64,000 nucleotides of DNA, from NCBI GenBank assembly GCA_036399055.1, contig DASWNX010000017.1:1-64000 (forward strand), given 5' to 3'. The position numbers were made by a program, and so were the translations under genes. Positions 25,929-34,423 of the stretch are shown in pieces (the first letter of the stretch is position 1; the number at the start of each line of letters is the position of its first letter). A model generated the notes under the pieces. It searched no databases, was not told the DNA's origin, and saw only the letters and a list, made by a program, of their open reading frames with translations. The DNA comes from Jatrophihabitans sp. (GTDB taxonomy: Bacteria; Actinomycetota; Actinomycetes; Mycobacteriales; Jatrophihabitantaceae).

Positions 25929-25950
25929 GCGCGTCACGTCAGCCCCAGGG

Positions 25951-26709
25951 CTAGACGCGCGCCTTCGCCGTCCAGGCCGTCGCTTCGACGGTGAAGGGGC
26001 CCGGGGGCAGCAGTTGCGCGCAGCGGGCGCGCAGGCTCTCGCGATGGTCGGGGGTCAGTTGCGCGACGTAGGCTCCGGCTGGTCCGACGCCGAGGGTGAA
26101 CGGTCGCCACCATGCGTCGGCGTCGGCGAACGAGGCGCTCACGGTGAGTGTGGTCTGTTCGACGGGGTGCAGGCCGACGTTTCCGAACAGCTCGACGAGG
26201 TGGCCCTCGCGCACGCCGGGCAGGCCCGACTCGTCGCGCGCGGCCGGATCGAGGTCGCGGATGGCGCGCCAGATGACGGTCAGCGGTCCCAGGCCGCCGG
26301 CGTGGTCCCAGACGCATGCGGCCACGACGCCGCCAGGGCGGGCGACTCGGGCCATCTCGGCGATTCCAGCTTCGGGATCGTCCATGAAGTGCACGACGAG
26401 CTGGGCCAGCACGAGATCGAACGCCTCGTCGTCGAACGGCAACCGCTCTGCCCGTGCCTGCTGGACCTCGACCTCGGGCAGGCGGCGGCGGATCGCCGAC
26501 ACGAAGGAGGCCGAAGGATCGACCGCCACGACTGCCTGCGGGCCGAGCCGTTCGACAAGCACCGCAGTCAGCGCTCCCGGACCGGAGCCGACATCCAGCG
26601 CGCGCTGACCGGCGCGGGCTCCGACGAAAGTGGCGAACTGGGCTGCCAGCGGCTCGGAGTAGCGGCCGATGAACTCGCCGTAGGCCGCTGGATCGACCTC
26701 GAAACTCAT
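25951..26709 (-). CDS. Class I SAM-dependent methyltransferase
   Basis: 252 residues. Motif I is RALDVGSGPGALTAVLVERL, motif II region VVAVDPSASFV with the acidic residue for SAM ribose, and the post-motif DEAFDLVLAQLVVHFMDDPE is typical of UbiE/COQ5-like methyltransferases. Substrate not predictable. It converges on the tRNA-Ser gene, with 22 bases between them. Confidence 0.88.
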   Translation of the reverse strand: MSFEVDPAAYGEFIGRYSEPLAAQFATFVGARAGQRALDVGSGPGALTAVLVERLGPQAVVAVDPSASFVSAIRRRLPEVEVQQARAERLPFDDEAFDLVLAQLVVHFMDDPEAGIAEMARVARPGGVVAACVWDHAGGLGPLTVIWRAIRDLDPAARDESGLPGVREGHLVELFGNVGLHPVEQTTLTVSASFADADAWWRPFTLGVGPAGAYVAQLTPDHRESLRARCAQLLPPGPFTVEATAWTAKARV

Positions 26710-26817
26710 CGCGTCAATCTAGCCGCTCGGCTCACCCCTCAGGGTGATCCGTCGCTTGCGCCGAATACGCATTCGGCTGGACCCCCTCGTGCGGCGACAG
26801 GCGTCTAGAGTTTTTCC

Positions 26818-27264
26818 ATGCCCAGTGACCTCATGCTCAAGTCCATGAATGCCGTGCACCGGGTCGCGCTCAAGCTCACCGGCGACCGGGTGGGAGCCAG
26901 CTTCGGCGGGATGCCCTCGCTGGAGCTGACCACCATCGGGCGCAAGAGCGGCAAGCCGCGTTCGGTCATGCTCACCTCGCCGTTGCGAGAGGGCGATGCC
27001 TATGTGGTCGTCGCCTCCCGCGGGGGCGATGACATCCATCCCGCCTGGTTTCTCAACCTGCGCGACAATCCGGCAGTCCAGGTGCGGGTCGTGGGCAGGC
27101 CCCAGCAGGGGATGCGTGCCCGTATCGCCTCCCCCGAAGAACGCGCCAGGATGTGGCCGCTCATCGCAGAGCGGCACAAGAACTACGCCGGTTATCAGAA
27201 GCGCACCGATCGCGAGATCCCCCTAGTGCTGCTCGAGCCCCAAGCTCACCCCGGCACGGTCTGA
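26818..27264 (+). CDS. Deazaflavin (F420)-dependent nitroreductase-like protein
   Basis: 148 residues of the Ddn/DUF385 split-beta-barrel family: LELTTIGRKSGKPRSVML, YVVVASRGGDDIHPAWFLNL, NPAVQVRV, and PEERARMWPLI near the end. Family members use F420H2 to reduce quinones or nitro compounds, which suggests that the host makes F420, consistent with an actinomycete. Only seven bases separate it from the next gene, so the two are probably cotranscribed. Confidence 0.9.
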   Translation: MPSDLMLKSMNAVHRVALKLTGDRVGASFGGMPSLELTTIGRKSGKPRSVMLTSPLREGDAYVVVASRGGDDIHPAWFLNLRDNPAVQVRVVGRPQQGMRARIASPEERARMWPLIAERHKNYAGYQKRTDREIPLVLLEPQAHPGTV

Positions 27265-27271
27265 CACACCC

Positions 27272-27802
27272 ATGGACGCGACCAACCTCGCTGACCTCTA
27301 TGACCTGCCGATGATGGACTGGGCGGCGGTGGCCGCTCGACTCGACGCCGGATTGCCCCAGGCGCCGGGCTCGGGAGGTCCGAACCGGCACACCTGCTGG
27401 TTGACGACGATCAATCCAGACGGCAGCCCGCACGTCACCGGCATCGGCGCCCTCTGGGCCGAAGGCGCGTTCTGGTTCGAGACCGGTGAGCGCACCCGTA
27501 AGGGGCGCAACCTCGCCCGCGACCCGCGCTGCGCGCTCAGTCTGGCGACCGAGCAATTCGATCTGGTCGTCGAAGGCGAGGGCCGCCAGGTCACCGACCC
27601 GTCAACGGTGGCGGCGATGGCAGCGCGCTGGGCGGCCGAGGGATGGCCTGCTCAGGTTGACGCCACCGGGCGGGCTATCACGGCCGATTACAGCGCTCCG
27701 TCCGCGGGCCCGCCGCCTTGGTCGGTGTACCGGGTGGACGCGCGCACGGTGACCGCGCTCGCCACGGTCGAGCCCGGTGGCGCGACCCGCTGGCGGTTCT
27801 GA
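27272..27802 (+). CDS. Pyridoxamine 5'-phosphate oxidase-fold protein
   Basis: 176 residues with the PNPOx-like split barrel: NRHTCWLTTINPDGSPHVTG, ALWAEGAFWFETGERTRKGR and NLARDPRCALSLATEQFDLV. Proteins of this type bind FMN, F420 or heme. It probably forms a two-gene unit with the Ddn-like gene just upstream, supporting an F420 or flavin role. Reaction unknown. Confidence 0.88.
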   Translation: MDATNLADLYDLPMMDWAAVAARLDAGLPQAPGSGGPNRHTCWLTTINPDGSPHVTGIGALWAEGAFWFETGERTRKGRNLARDPRCALSLATEQFDLVVEGEGRQVTDPSTVAAMAARWAAEGWPAQVDATGRAITADYSAPSAGPPPWSVYRVDARTVTALATVEPGGATRWRF

Positions 27803-27814
27803 GCCGGCGCACCG

Positions 27815-27868
27815 GCGCTTCGGTGGAACATCGCCGCTTCGGTGGAACATCGCCGCTTCGGGTGGAAC
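27815..27868 (+). repeat. 19-base tandem repeat, about three copies
   Basis: The unit CGCTTCGGTGGAACATCGC repeats with one insertion in the last copy, directly after the PNPOx-fold gene's stop. Confidence 0.8.
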
Positions 27869-28501
27869 GAGGGAGCGTCAGGCGATGTCGCACAACCTTT
27901 ACAGCGATTCCGGGGGCCGGGGCCACCATTCGGTAAACCCCGGTCCCGCGCTTTGGCTGCTAACTCAATCGTCTAACTCAACTGTCGGAGTAAGCCGCCA
28001 AAGCAAGGAAGCCGCTTATCAGACCCATTCGTAGTTCTGCATCGTTGTCACCCCCCTTTGGCGCGCGAAAATCGCATAGAGAATCAGCAAGTCTGGCCAT
28101 AGCCAAGGCGCAAACCCTGAGGTTAGCGGCCCCTTCGAGATCCCACGCGTTGACGGTGCCCAGCTAAACGTCTATTAATTTCAGACAGATCGCGGACTTT
28201 GTAGACGCGAACCAGCGGGAAGTGCGTAGGCATAGGACGGACGGTCCGAACGCGCGCCACAGCGGCGCAAAGGACACCATCGACCGCAGCGTTGAGAACG
28301 AAAGGTGTTATGCCATTCACCCGCTGCTGAAAGTTTGTGACAACGGCTGGTCATTTCGACTCAGTTACTTCGCTTACCGCGTGACAGCGAGAAGTTCGGT
28401 ATGTACTGTCTGTCTCCACGGAGCGTCACGGTTGGACCCACCTGCATGGTCGTCACCCCGGTGTTCGCACGGTTAGCGGTCGATCCGGCGGGGAGAAGGT
28501 C
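27869..28501. other. Non-coding stretch, AT-richer than its surroundings
   Basis: No convincing gene is seen on either strand; the short frames here lack ribosome sites and recognisable content. It contains two hairpins (27912-28000), described separately, and would hold the promoter of the membrane protein gene at 28502, whose ribosome site GGGGAGAAGG lies just before the ATG. Confidence 0.6.
27912..28000. other. Two consecutive hairpins, candidate structured RNA
   Basis: The first inverted repeat pairs GGGGGCCGGGG (27912-27922) with CCCCGGTCCC (27938-27947) around a 15-base loop. The second pairs CTTTGGC (27951-27957) with GCCAAAG near 27994-28000. Between the arms of the second, TCTAACTCAA-like sequence occurs twice. 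This does not match any riboswitch consensus I can recall. It could be a terminator-like or regulatory leader element. Confidence 0.4.
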
Positions 28502-29614
28502 ATGGTGAAAGCGATATCCGCGTGGTCGCTATGGCGGACATCGAGGTCGGCGATCATCCTCATCATCGCTGTCGACCTCGCCGCCCTGGGGGCCGCGCTG
28601 GCCTCGCCCGGCGCCGTCACGCAGTCCGAACTCGGAACCGCGGCCCTGCTGGCCTCCCTCAGCATCGTGTACTCCCGCTTCACGGTGGGCTGGGAGCGGG
28701 CCCGGCGCGCGTTGCGGCAGGAGAAGCTGCCGACCCTCTGCCCGAATTTGCTTGCCACCTGGACGTTCGCGGCGGCGGTCCTGCTTCCCATGACGCTCGT
28801 GGCCGCTGTCATCGTGGCCGCCGCGATAGCCGAATGGCCGGCTCGCAACATCGCCGGTCAGGCGACGCCGCACCGATACGTCTACAGCACTGCCGGCGCG
28901 ATTCTGGCCGCCACCGCGGCCCACGGCTGCATGGCGCTTGCTTTGCCCGCGCCGCTAGCCCTGGCGCTTGCCGCACTGAGCTACATGGCGGTGGGCCTGG
29001 CGGCCGTGGCCCTGGCGATGCTGTCGGCGGGCCAGCGCCAAGCGCTGCGCCTGCTGCTCAAAGCCGAGAGCCACAAGCTCGAGGTCCTGACGATCGCCCT
29101 GGCGACGGCCCAGGTGCAGCTGATCACGTTGCACATCCCGCTGGCCTGGCTCTCACTGCCGGCGGCGATCGTGATCCAACGCTGGGCTGTGCAGTCAGAC
29201 CTGCACGTTGCCGATGACCCGACGATCCGCCCGATGACCGAAGCAGCCTGGCTGACGGTGGCCAGAGAGGTGGTCGCCGCCTGTCCGGTCACGGCGATCA
29301 TGCGGATCCAGACCACCGACCCGGCCGCGGTCAGCCTGGTGGCTCGGATGCAGGTCGGCTGCGACGCGATCGGCGCGATGGGCAAGTCGGGCCTGGCGAT
29401 CCTCCTGGCGGACTGCCCGGGCGCCAACGCCGAGTCCCTGGCGATGCGGATGCGGACCGCCCTGCAGCAGCGGGGCGTCTCGGCGCTGGTGGCGGTCGCG
29501 GCCAAGCCCCGAGACGGTCACACCTCCGCCGACCTGCTGGCGGTCTCAGAGGCCGAGCTGATCACCAGGGCAGCGGCGCGACGACCGTCGGAATCGCTGG
29601 GTCCTGAGGCCTGA
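28502..29614 (+). CDS. Membrane protein with degenerate GGDEF-like C-terminal domain
   Basis: 370 residues. About six hydrophobic segments lie between residues 15 and 230 (for example SAIILIIAVDLAALGAAL, AAVLLPMTLVAAVIVAAAI, LSYMAVGLAAVALAML). The cytoplasmic C-terminus (about 240-360) follows a GGDEF-type pattern: MRIQTTDPAAVSLVARMQ, IGAMGKSGLAILLADC, ANAESLAMRMRTALQQRGV and SALVAVAAKP. The GG(D/E)EF active-site loop is replaced by MGKSG, so cyclase activity is not expected. It may be a sensor or a signalling scaffold for the surface module downstream. Confidence 0.7.
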   Translation: MVKAISAWSLWRTSRSAIILIIAVDLAALGAALASPGAVTQSELGTAALLASLSIVYSRFTVGWERARRALRQEKLPTLCPNLLATWTFAAAVLLPMTLVAAVIVAAAIAEWPARNIAGQATPHRYVYSTAGAILAATAAHGCMALALPAPLALALAALSYMAVGLAAVALAMLSAGQRQALRLLLKAESHKLEVLTIALATAQVQLITLHIPLAWLSLPAAIVIQRWAVQSDLHVADDPTIRPMTEAAWLTVAREVVAACPVTAIMRIQTTDPAAVSLVARMQVGCDAIGAMGKSGLAILLADCPGANAESLAMRMRTALQQRGVSALVAVAAKPRDGHTSADLLAVSEAELITRAAARRPSESLGPEA

Positions 29615-29625
29615 GCGCAACCGCC

Positions 29626-29901
29626 TCAGGAAGAGTCGCCGCCGCGTCCGGTTTTGGCCTGCAGCCGGTCGATGTGCTCGGAGGCCTGCGCTTTGGTGAG
29701 GTCGGCCGGCAACTGCTCGCCGGCCTCACGCGCCAGCGTGTCGAGGTAGCTGCGCTGAGCGCCGGTCATCGGCTCGTCGCCGGTGACCCAGTCGCTCGGA
29801 TCTTTCGCGGTGGTGCCGGCGGCTCCAGGGCTGCTGGCCCCGATGGTGTCACCGTCGCCCTGGTCGTCGGAGTCGCGGGCTGATTCGGACTGTTCGCTCA
29901 T
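29626..29901 (-). CDS. DUF3072 family protein
   Basis: 91 residues from the ATG at 29901; the longer frame to 30075 crosses a tandem repeat and is not credible. The N-terminus is acidic and disordered; the C-terminus has the DUF3072 block DPSDWVTGDEPMTGAQRSYL and LAREAGEQLPADLTKAQASE. Function unknown; common in actinobacteria. It converges on the membrane protein gene with 11 bases between stops. Confidence 0.85.
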   Translation of the reverse strand: MSEQSESARDSDDQGDGDTIGASSPGAAGTTAKDPSDWVTGDEPMTGAQRSYLDTLAREAGEQLPADLTKAQASEHIDRLQAKTGRGGDSS

Positions 29902-29910
29902 GCATTTCAC

Positions 29911-29956
29911 CTTAGCGAAGGCGAAGGCGGCCTTGGCGAAGGCGAAGGCGGCCTTG
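29911..29956. repeat. 21-24 base tandem repeat, two copies
   Basis: GCGAAGGCGAAGGCGGCCTTG is present twice immediately upstream of the DUF3072 gene start. Confidence 0.8.
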
Positions 29957-30090
29957 AGCGGGGCTTGAGGCTTCTCGGGACCAACCTTGAGCCTTGCCAA
30001 TACCTTACGCAGAACAAACATTGGCACAGTTCTTCCTATCAGTCCACAACCCCGGTCAACCCCCGACCGGACCAATCAGGGAGATCTGCG

Positions 30091-30714
30091 ATGTCGCTTC
30101 ACCTCAACTCGGTCCGAAGCAAGGTCCTCGTTTCGGCCGCGCTGCTCGGAACCGCAGCGGCAGCAGCGGGCTTGGGCACTTTCGGCGCCTTCACCTCCTC
30201 GACCTCCGCCTCGGCCAGCGTCAGCTCCGGAACCGTCTCGATCTCCCTCGGCGCGGCCAACACCGCGGCCAACCGATTCAGCGTCGCCGCCTCCGGCCTG
30301 GTGCCGGGGGACACCGTGCAGCGCGCTGTCACCCTGACCAACGCCGCCGGCAACCAGGCGCTGTCCAGCATCACGCTGACCACGACCGCCACCACCAGCT
30401 CCAAGCTCGACTCCGACCCGACCCTCGGCCTGCAGCTCAAGATCGACTCCTGCTCCGTCCCCTGGACCGAGACCGGCGCCGCGCCGGCCTACTCCTACAG
30501 CTGCTCGGGAACCACCAAGTCCGTGCTGACCACCCGCGCGGTGATCGGCGCCAACATGGTGCTGACCAACCTGGCAGCCCTGGCGCCGAACAACACCGAC
30601 AACCTGGTGGCGACCATGAGCTTCCCCGCCGCCGCTGACAACACCTTCCAGAACCAGTCGTCGGTCCTCAACTTCACCTTCACCGGCACCCAGCGCGCGG
30701 CCACCAGCCAGTAG
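30091..30714 (+). CDS. TasA/CalY-like secreted protein (SipW-type signal)
   Basis: 207 residues, ATG at 30091 after GGGAGATCT. Residues 1-36 form a signal region (SKVLVSAALLGTAAAAAGLG then TFGAFTSSTSAS), of the kind processed by SipW peptidases in TasA/camelysin proteins. The mature part has the repeated strands SVSSGTVSISLGAAN, VPGDTVQRAVTLTNAAGNQA and LNFTFTGTQ, like TasA-family fibre or matrix proteins. Two cysteines (DSCSVPW, SYSCSGT) may form a disulfide. A SipW-like peptidase is encoded 500 bases downstream. A strong terminator directly follows. Confidence 0.8.
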   Translation: MSLHLNSVRSKVLVSAALLGTAAAAAGLGTFGAFTSSTSASASVSSGTVSISLGAANTAANRFSVAASGLVPGDTVQRAVTLTNAAGNQALSSITLTTTATTSSKLDSDPTLGLQLKIDSCSVPWTETGAAPAYSYSCSGTTKSVLTTRAVIGANMVLTNLAALAPNNTDNLVATMSFPAAADNTFQNQSSVLNFTFTGTQRAATSQ

Positions 30715-30727
30715 CCGCCCCGAGCGA

Positions 30728-30764
30728 GCTGATCCCGGCCGCGGCCCGGCCGGGATCAGCTTTT
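30728..30764 (+). terminator. Strong rho-independent terminator after TasA-like gene
   Basis: A perfect 13-base inverted repeat (GCTGATCCCGGCC with GGCCGGGATCAGC, seven-base loop) is followed by TTTT. It lies 14 bases after the TasA-like stop and separates that gene from the receiver/SipW pair. Confidence 0.9.
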
Positions 30765-30828
30765 CCACCATCGCGTCGCACGCTTGACCGACCCGCACCT
30801 TCGCGCACAGCCCCGAAAGAAGCCCGCG

Positions 30829-31218
30829 ATGACCTACACCGAGCGTCCAGCCCGCCTTCTGGTGGTCGAAGATGACGACGACATCCGGGCCTTGTTCTCA
30901 GCGACGCTGCACGGCGCCGGCTACCGGCCGCAGGTGGCCAGCTCTGGCCAGCAGGCTCTGGATCAGGCAGGCGAGCTCGTGCCGGATCTGGTGATCTCCG
31001 ATGTGTCGATGCCGGGGCTGTCCGGCCTGGACGTCTGCCGGGCGCTCAAGGCAGAGCCTCGGACGGCCGCGACAGTGGTGCTGCTGATCAGCGCGCTGTG
31101 CACCGAGCAGGACCGCGAAGCCGGCTTGCAGGCCGGCGCCGATGACTACCTCACCAAGCCGATCCGGCCTGCTGTGCTCGTGGAACGGGTCCGGTCACTA
31201 CTCGGAGCGCTGGCATGA
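30829..31218 (+). CDS. Receiver-only response regulator
   Basis: 129 residues from the ATG at 30829 (ribosome site GAAAGAAG); a longer frame from 30784 runs over that site. A single REC domain: acidic pocket VVEDDDD, phospho-acceptor D58 in DLVISDVSMPG, and K in DDYLTKPIRP. There is no output domain. Its stop overlaps the SipW-like gene's ATG (ATGA), so regulator and peptidase are translationally coupled, an unusual pairing. A CheY-like or phosphorelay role is likely; the GAF-kinase encoded just beyond is the obvious partner. Confidence 0.9.
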   Translation: MTYTERPARLLVVEDDDDIRALFSATLHGAGYRPQVASSGQQALDQAGELVPDLVISDVSMPGLSGLDVCRALKAEPRTAATVVLLISALCTEQDREAGLQAGADDYLTKPIRPAVLVERVRSLLGALA

Positions 31219-31868
31219 CCCTGCTGCGGCGAAGCGGTCGGCTGCTGAGCACCTTGCTGCTCGGCTTGACCGTGCTCGTGCTGCTGTCGGTCACGCTCGG
31301 CCCTCGACTGCTGCACTACCGCACCGCGACCATGCTCACCGCCAGCATGTCGCCTGACATCCAGGCCGGGGACGTCATCGTCGACACCCCGCTGGCGCTG
31401 GCCGACGTGCGGGTCGGCCAGGTGCTGACCTATCACATCCCCGTCGATGACCGCCGGGTCGTCAGCCACCGGGTGACCGAGGTGCGCCGTCCCGGCCCGG
31501 GCATCGTCAACATCCGCACCAAGGGCGATGCCAACGCCGCCGAGGATCCGTGGACGGCCACCCTGTCCGGTGACACCGTCTGGCAGGTGCGCGCTGTCGT
31601 GCCCAAGGCCGGCACCGTGATCCGGGCGTTGCGAACCCCGGTGGTGCACACCGCGCTCACCACCGCGGTGCCGTTGCTCGTGGTGTGCTGGCTCCTGCTG
31701 GGCATCTGGCGGCCGGCCAAGCCGGCCAAGCAAGCCCCGCCGACCAAGCCGGTCACACTAGCCAAGCAAGCCCCGCCGGCCAAGCCGGTCACACTAGCCA
31801 AGCAAGCCCCGTCGGCCAAGCCCGCCAAGCCGGCCAAGCCGGCCCTGAGTGTGAGCGCTCAGCTCTGA
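31215..31868 (+). CDS. SipW-like (ER-type) signal peptidase I
   Basis: 217 residues. An N-terminal membrane helix (about 10-30), then TASMSPDIQAGDVI with nucleophile S44, and VVSHRVTEV with H85 in place of the lysine of classical bacterial SPases, which marks the SipW/ER type. IRTKGDANAAEDP is the third conserved box. A second membrane helix (VVHTALTTAVPLLVVCWLLL) precedes a cytoplasm-facing or external tail of Lys/Pro/Ala repeats (AKQAPPAKPVTL). It presumably processes the TasA-like protein encoded upstream. It overlaps the oppositely oriented kinase gene by 10 bases at the 3' ends. Confidence 0.88.
   Translation: MTLLRRSGRLLSTLLLGLTVLVLLSVTLGPRLLHYRTATMLTASMSPDIQAGDVIVDTPLALADVRVGQVLTYHIPVDDRRVVSHRVTEVRRPGPGIVNIRTKGDANAAEDPWTATLSGDTVWQVRAVVPKAGTVIRALRTPVVHTALTTAVPLLVVCWLLLGIWRPAKPAKQAPPTKPVTLAKQAPPAKPVTLAKQAPSAKPAKPAKPALSVSAQL
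31718..31830 (+). repeat. In-frame Lys/Pro/Ala repeats in SipW-like tail
   Basis: A 36-base unit encoding AKQAPPAKPVTL recurs two to three times with minor variants. Confidence 0.75.
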
Positions 31869-33094
31869 CCGGCGCCGGCTCTGGGCAGCCGGACGCAGAC
31901 GGTCGTGCCACCGCCCGCGGTGTCGGTGATCGACAGCGTCCCACCGTGGGCGGCCACGATCCGCTCGCAGGTGGCCAGGCCGAGCCCCGTCCCGGCGGTC
32001 TCTGACTCCAGCCGCACCAGCGGCCGCAGCACCGCCGGACGCTGCTCGGCGGGGATGCCCGGACCGTTGTCGGCCACCCTCAGCTCGCTGCCCCAGCTCG
32101 TCGCGGCGACGGTCACCGCCACCTCGCAGCGCACATCCGGATTCCGGTAGGTCACGGCGTTCTCGATCAGGTTGAGCAGCAGCACCCGAAGCTGCACCGG
32201 GTCCGCGACCACCTCGGCCTGATCACAGCGCACCTCGGCGTCCGCGGCTGCCGGCCCGAGATCGACCAGCACCTCCTCGACGAGCTCGGGGACCCGCACC
32301 GCCTCGTGCTGCGGCGTGCCGCCCATGCTGGCGTAGCTGAGCAGCTGGTCGATGGCTGACATCATCCGCTGGCTCGCCGACACCGACCGGTTGGCGTACT
32401 CCAACGCTGCCGGGTCCTGGCGCACCGCCGGATGATCCTGCAGCAGCTCGCCGAAGCCCAGCGACGCGGTCAGCGGCGTCTTGAGGTTGTGGCTGAGCTG
32501 TCCGGCGAAGGCGGCGAGCTGCCGGTGCGAGCGCGCGAGCTCGGCCACCGTCTGGCGCAACTGATCGGAGCGTCGGCGCAGCTCGAGCACGTCGACCACG
32601 CCGACGGCCAGCGTCTGCAGCGCGGTGCGCTGCTCGGCGTTCAGCGTCCTGGGCTCGGGGTCGAAGACGCAGATGGTTCCCACCAGATGGCCGCCGGGCG
32701 CGCGCAACGGGCTGGCCGCGTAGAACCGGACCTGGCCCAGTTCCCCGGTCACCCACCGGTTCGAGGTGAACCGCTCGTCCTGCCGGGTGTCCGGAACGAC
32801 CAGCTGCTCACCCAGGCGCAGGGTGACCTCGCACATGGAGTCGGCGCGGGCCGAGACCAGCGGCTCGCAGCCGAATGCCGCGAGCTGGAACTGGTGCTGG
32901 TCATCGATCAGGTTCAGCACCGCCCTGCTGACGCCACAGACGTGAGCGGCGAGTTCGGTGAAACCGGCCAGGGTCGCCTCATCGACGGGACTGAGCCGTT
33001 GAACCGGCAACCGGGCCACGATGCCGTACTCGCGCAGCGCGGCGATCCGGTCGCGTTCACGGTCGGCCGCGGTGACCGGGCTGGCCGAGGTCAT
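31859..33094 (-). CDS. GAF-domain sensor histidine kinase
   Basis: 411 residues, soluble. GAF domain at about 35-170 (VSRAVLNLIDDQHQFQLAAF, RFYAASPLRAPGGHLVGTIC). The dimerisation helix carries the phospho-acceptor H203 in LSHNLKTPLTA, where Asn replaces the usual Glu. The ATPase domain has the N box NLIENAVTYR, G1 DNGPGI and G2 GTGLGL. It would sense a small ligand or redox state in the cytoplasm. Its ATG overlaps the stop of the OmpR-type regulator gene, giving a regulator-kinase pair. Confidence 0.92.
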   Translation of the reverse strand: MTSASPVTAADRERDRIAALREYGIVARLPVQRLSPVDEATLAGFTELAAHVCGVSRAVLNLIDDQHQFQLAAFGCEPLVSARADSMCEVTLRLGEQLVVPDTRQDERFTSNRWVTGELGQVRFYAASPLRAPGGHLVGTICVFDPEPRTLNAEQRTALQTLAVGVVDVLELRRRSDQLRQTVAELARSHRQLAAFAGQLSHNLKTPLTASLGFGELLQDHPAVRQDPAALEYANRSVSASQRMMSAIDQLLSYASMGGTPQHEAVRVPELVEEVLVDLGPAAADAEVRCDQAEVVADPVQLRVLLLNLIENAVTYRNPDVRCEVAVTVAATSWGSELRVADNGPGIPAEQRPAVLRPLVRLESETAGTGLGLATCERIVAAHGGTLSITDTAGGGTTVCVRLPRAGAGQS

Positions 33095-33807
33095 CCGACG
33101 CCGAGCCGGTAACCGACGCCGCGGACCGTCCGGATGTAGCGGCCGCTGCGCGGATCGTCACCGAGCTTGCGGCGCAGATTGGCCATGTGCACCTCGACCA
33201 GGTGGCCGTCGCTGACCCAGTCGGTCCCCCACACTGTCCGCAGCAGCGTCTCGCGGGGCCAGACCCGTCGAGGGCCTGAGAGCAGGGTGGCCAGCAGGTC
33301 GAACTCGGTGCGGGTCAGCTCGAGTTCCACCCCGTCCAACAGCGCCAGCCGCCCCTCGATGTCGACCTCGAGACCGCCGTGGCGCACCGACGCCGGCGGC
33401 GGGCCCGGCTCGGCCGCCGGCGCGCCGGTCGAGCGCGGCCGGCGCAGCATCGCCGCGATGCGGGCCCGCAACTCGCGCGGGCTGAACGGCTTGGTCAGAT
33501 AGTCATCAGCGCCGATCTCCAGCCCCATCAACCGGTCGATCTCGTCCGGGCGGGCGGTCAGCATCACCACATAGGCGTCGGTGATCTCACGGATCCGCCT
33601 GCACACCTCGATGCCGTCGAGATCCGGCAGGTTCAGGTCCAGGGTCACCACGTCGGGCTGGGCCTCGCGGACGGCGGCGACTCCCTCGGCGCCGGTGGCC
33701 GCCTCGGTCACCTGGAACCCGGACTGCCGCAGCAGCTCCCCGATCAGGGCGCGGATGTCAGCGTCGTCATCGATGATGACGGCAGACCACGCTCTCTCGA
33801 CCAGCAC
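33091..33807 (-). CDS. OmpR/PhoB-type response regulator
   Basis: 238 residues. REC domain with D57 in VVTLDLNLPDLDG and K in DDYLTKPF, then a winged-helix DNA-binding domain from about 140 (LELTRTEFDLLATLLSGPRR, VDVHMANLRRKLGDD-like, IRTVRGVGYRLG). It is the transcriptional output partner of the GAF kinase downstream. Targets probably include the surface genes on either side; no repeated binding site was identified by eye. Confidence 0.93.
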   Translation of the reverse strand: MLVERAWSAVIIDDDADIRALIGELLRQSGFQVTEAATGAEGVAAVREAQPDVVTLDLNLPDLDGIEVCRRIREITDAYVVMLTARPDEIDRLMGLEIGADDYLTKPFSPRELRARIAAMLRRPRSTGAPAAEPGPPPASVRHGGLEVDIEGRLALLDGVELELTRTEFDLLATLLSGPRRVWPRETLLRTVWGTDWVSDGHLVEVHMANLRRKLGDDPRSGRYIRTVRGVGYRLGVG

Positions 33808-33885
33808 ACAGTCACCGTAGGTGACCGACCGCTCGCAGGCATAGCAAAACGCCAGAACCAGGGGCGCCGGCTTCTTAAGCGGCGC

Positions 33886-34263
33886 TCAGCACTTGACCAC
33901 GATGGCCGGGGTGGGGCTGCTCGTCCAGTTCAGGTAGGTGGTGACCAACGTCAAGGAGTAGGTGACGTTCTTGGTCATGTTGAACCGGTAGTTGTTGAGC
34001 GTCTTGGGCGCGAGGGTCACCGGTAGGGGGGTGCCATAGTTGAGCAGCTTGTAGCCACTGGCTTTGGCATCGACGGTCGGCGTCCAGGACATCGTCAGCG
34101 CGCAGCTGCTGCGTGAGGAGGACAGGTTGGTCGGTGGGTTGAGCAGCGCGCTGCTGGCCGACTGGGCCGAGGCCGCCTGCTGGTTGAAGCTGGCCTCGGC
34201 CACCGCCGGCGCGGCCCACAGGGTCGCGGCGAGCAGCACTGCGGTAACGGTGGAACTCCGCAT
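33886..34263 (-). CDS. Small secreted protein, fibronectin III-like
   Basis: 125 residues. A Sec signal peptide (MRSSTVTAVLLAATLWAAPA) ends near AVAEA; the mature part resembles one FN3 domain (PPTNLSSSRSSCALTMSWTP, GYKLLNY, YSLTLVTTYLNW) with two cysteines that could pair. Its start has a GAAGGGGCGAGGG ribosome site. Its place beside the TasA/SipW module suggests another surface component. Confidence 0.75.
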   Translation of the reverse strand: MRSSTVTAVLLAATLWAAPAVAEASFNQQAASAQSASSALLNPPTNLSSSRSSCALTMSWTPTVDAKASGYKLLNYGTPLPVTLAPKTLNNYRFNMTKNVTYSLTLVTTYLNWTSSPTPAIVVKC

Positions 34264-34423
34264 CGCGCCCTCGCCCCTTCTCTGCCGGATCTGATCACGC
34301 TGGCGGGTCGGGACAGGTCCCGGCCAGCACTTACCTTGCCAAACTCACGTAAACCTCACCTGGTTCTCGGCTCAGGTTTTGCTCAAGATTTCTGGGACTG
34401 CTCGTCCTGGCCATACTGAAAAG

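Noticed and set aside
27912..28000. Possible known riboswitch (c-di-AMP, c-di-GMP or cobalamin)
   Set aside because: The hairpins do not match the consensus blocks of these classes as I remember them.
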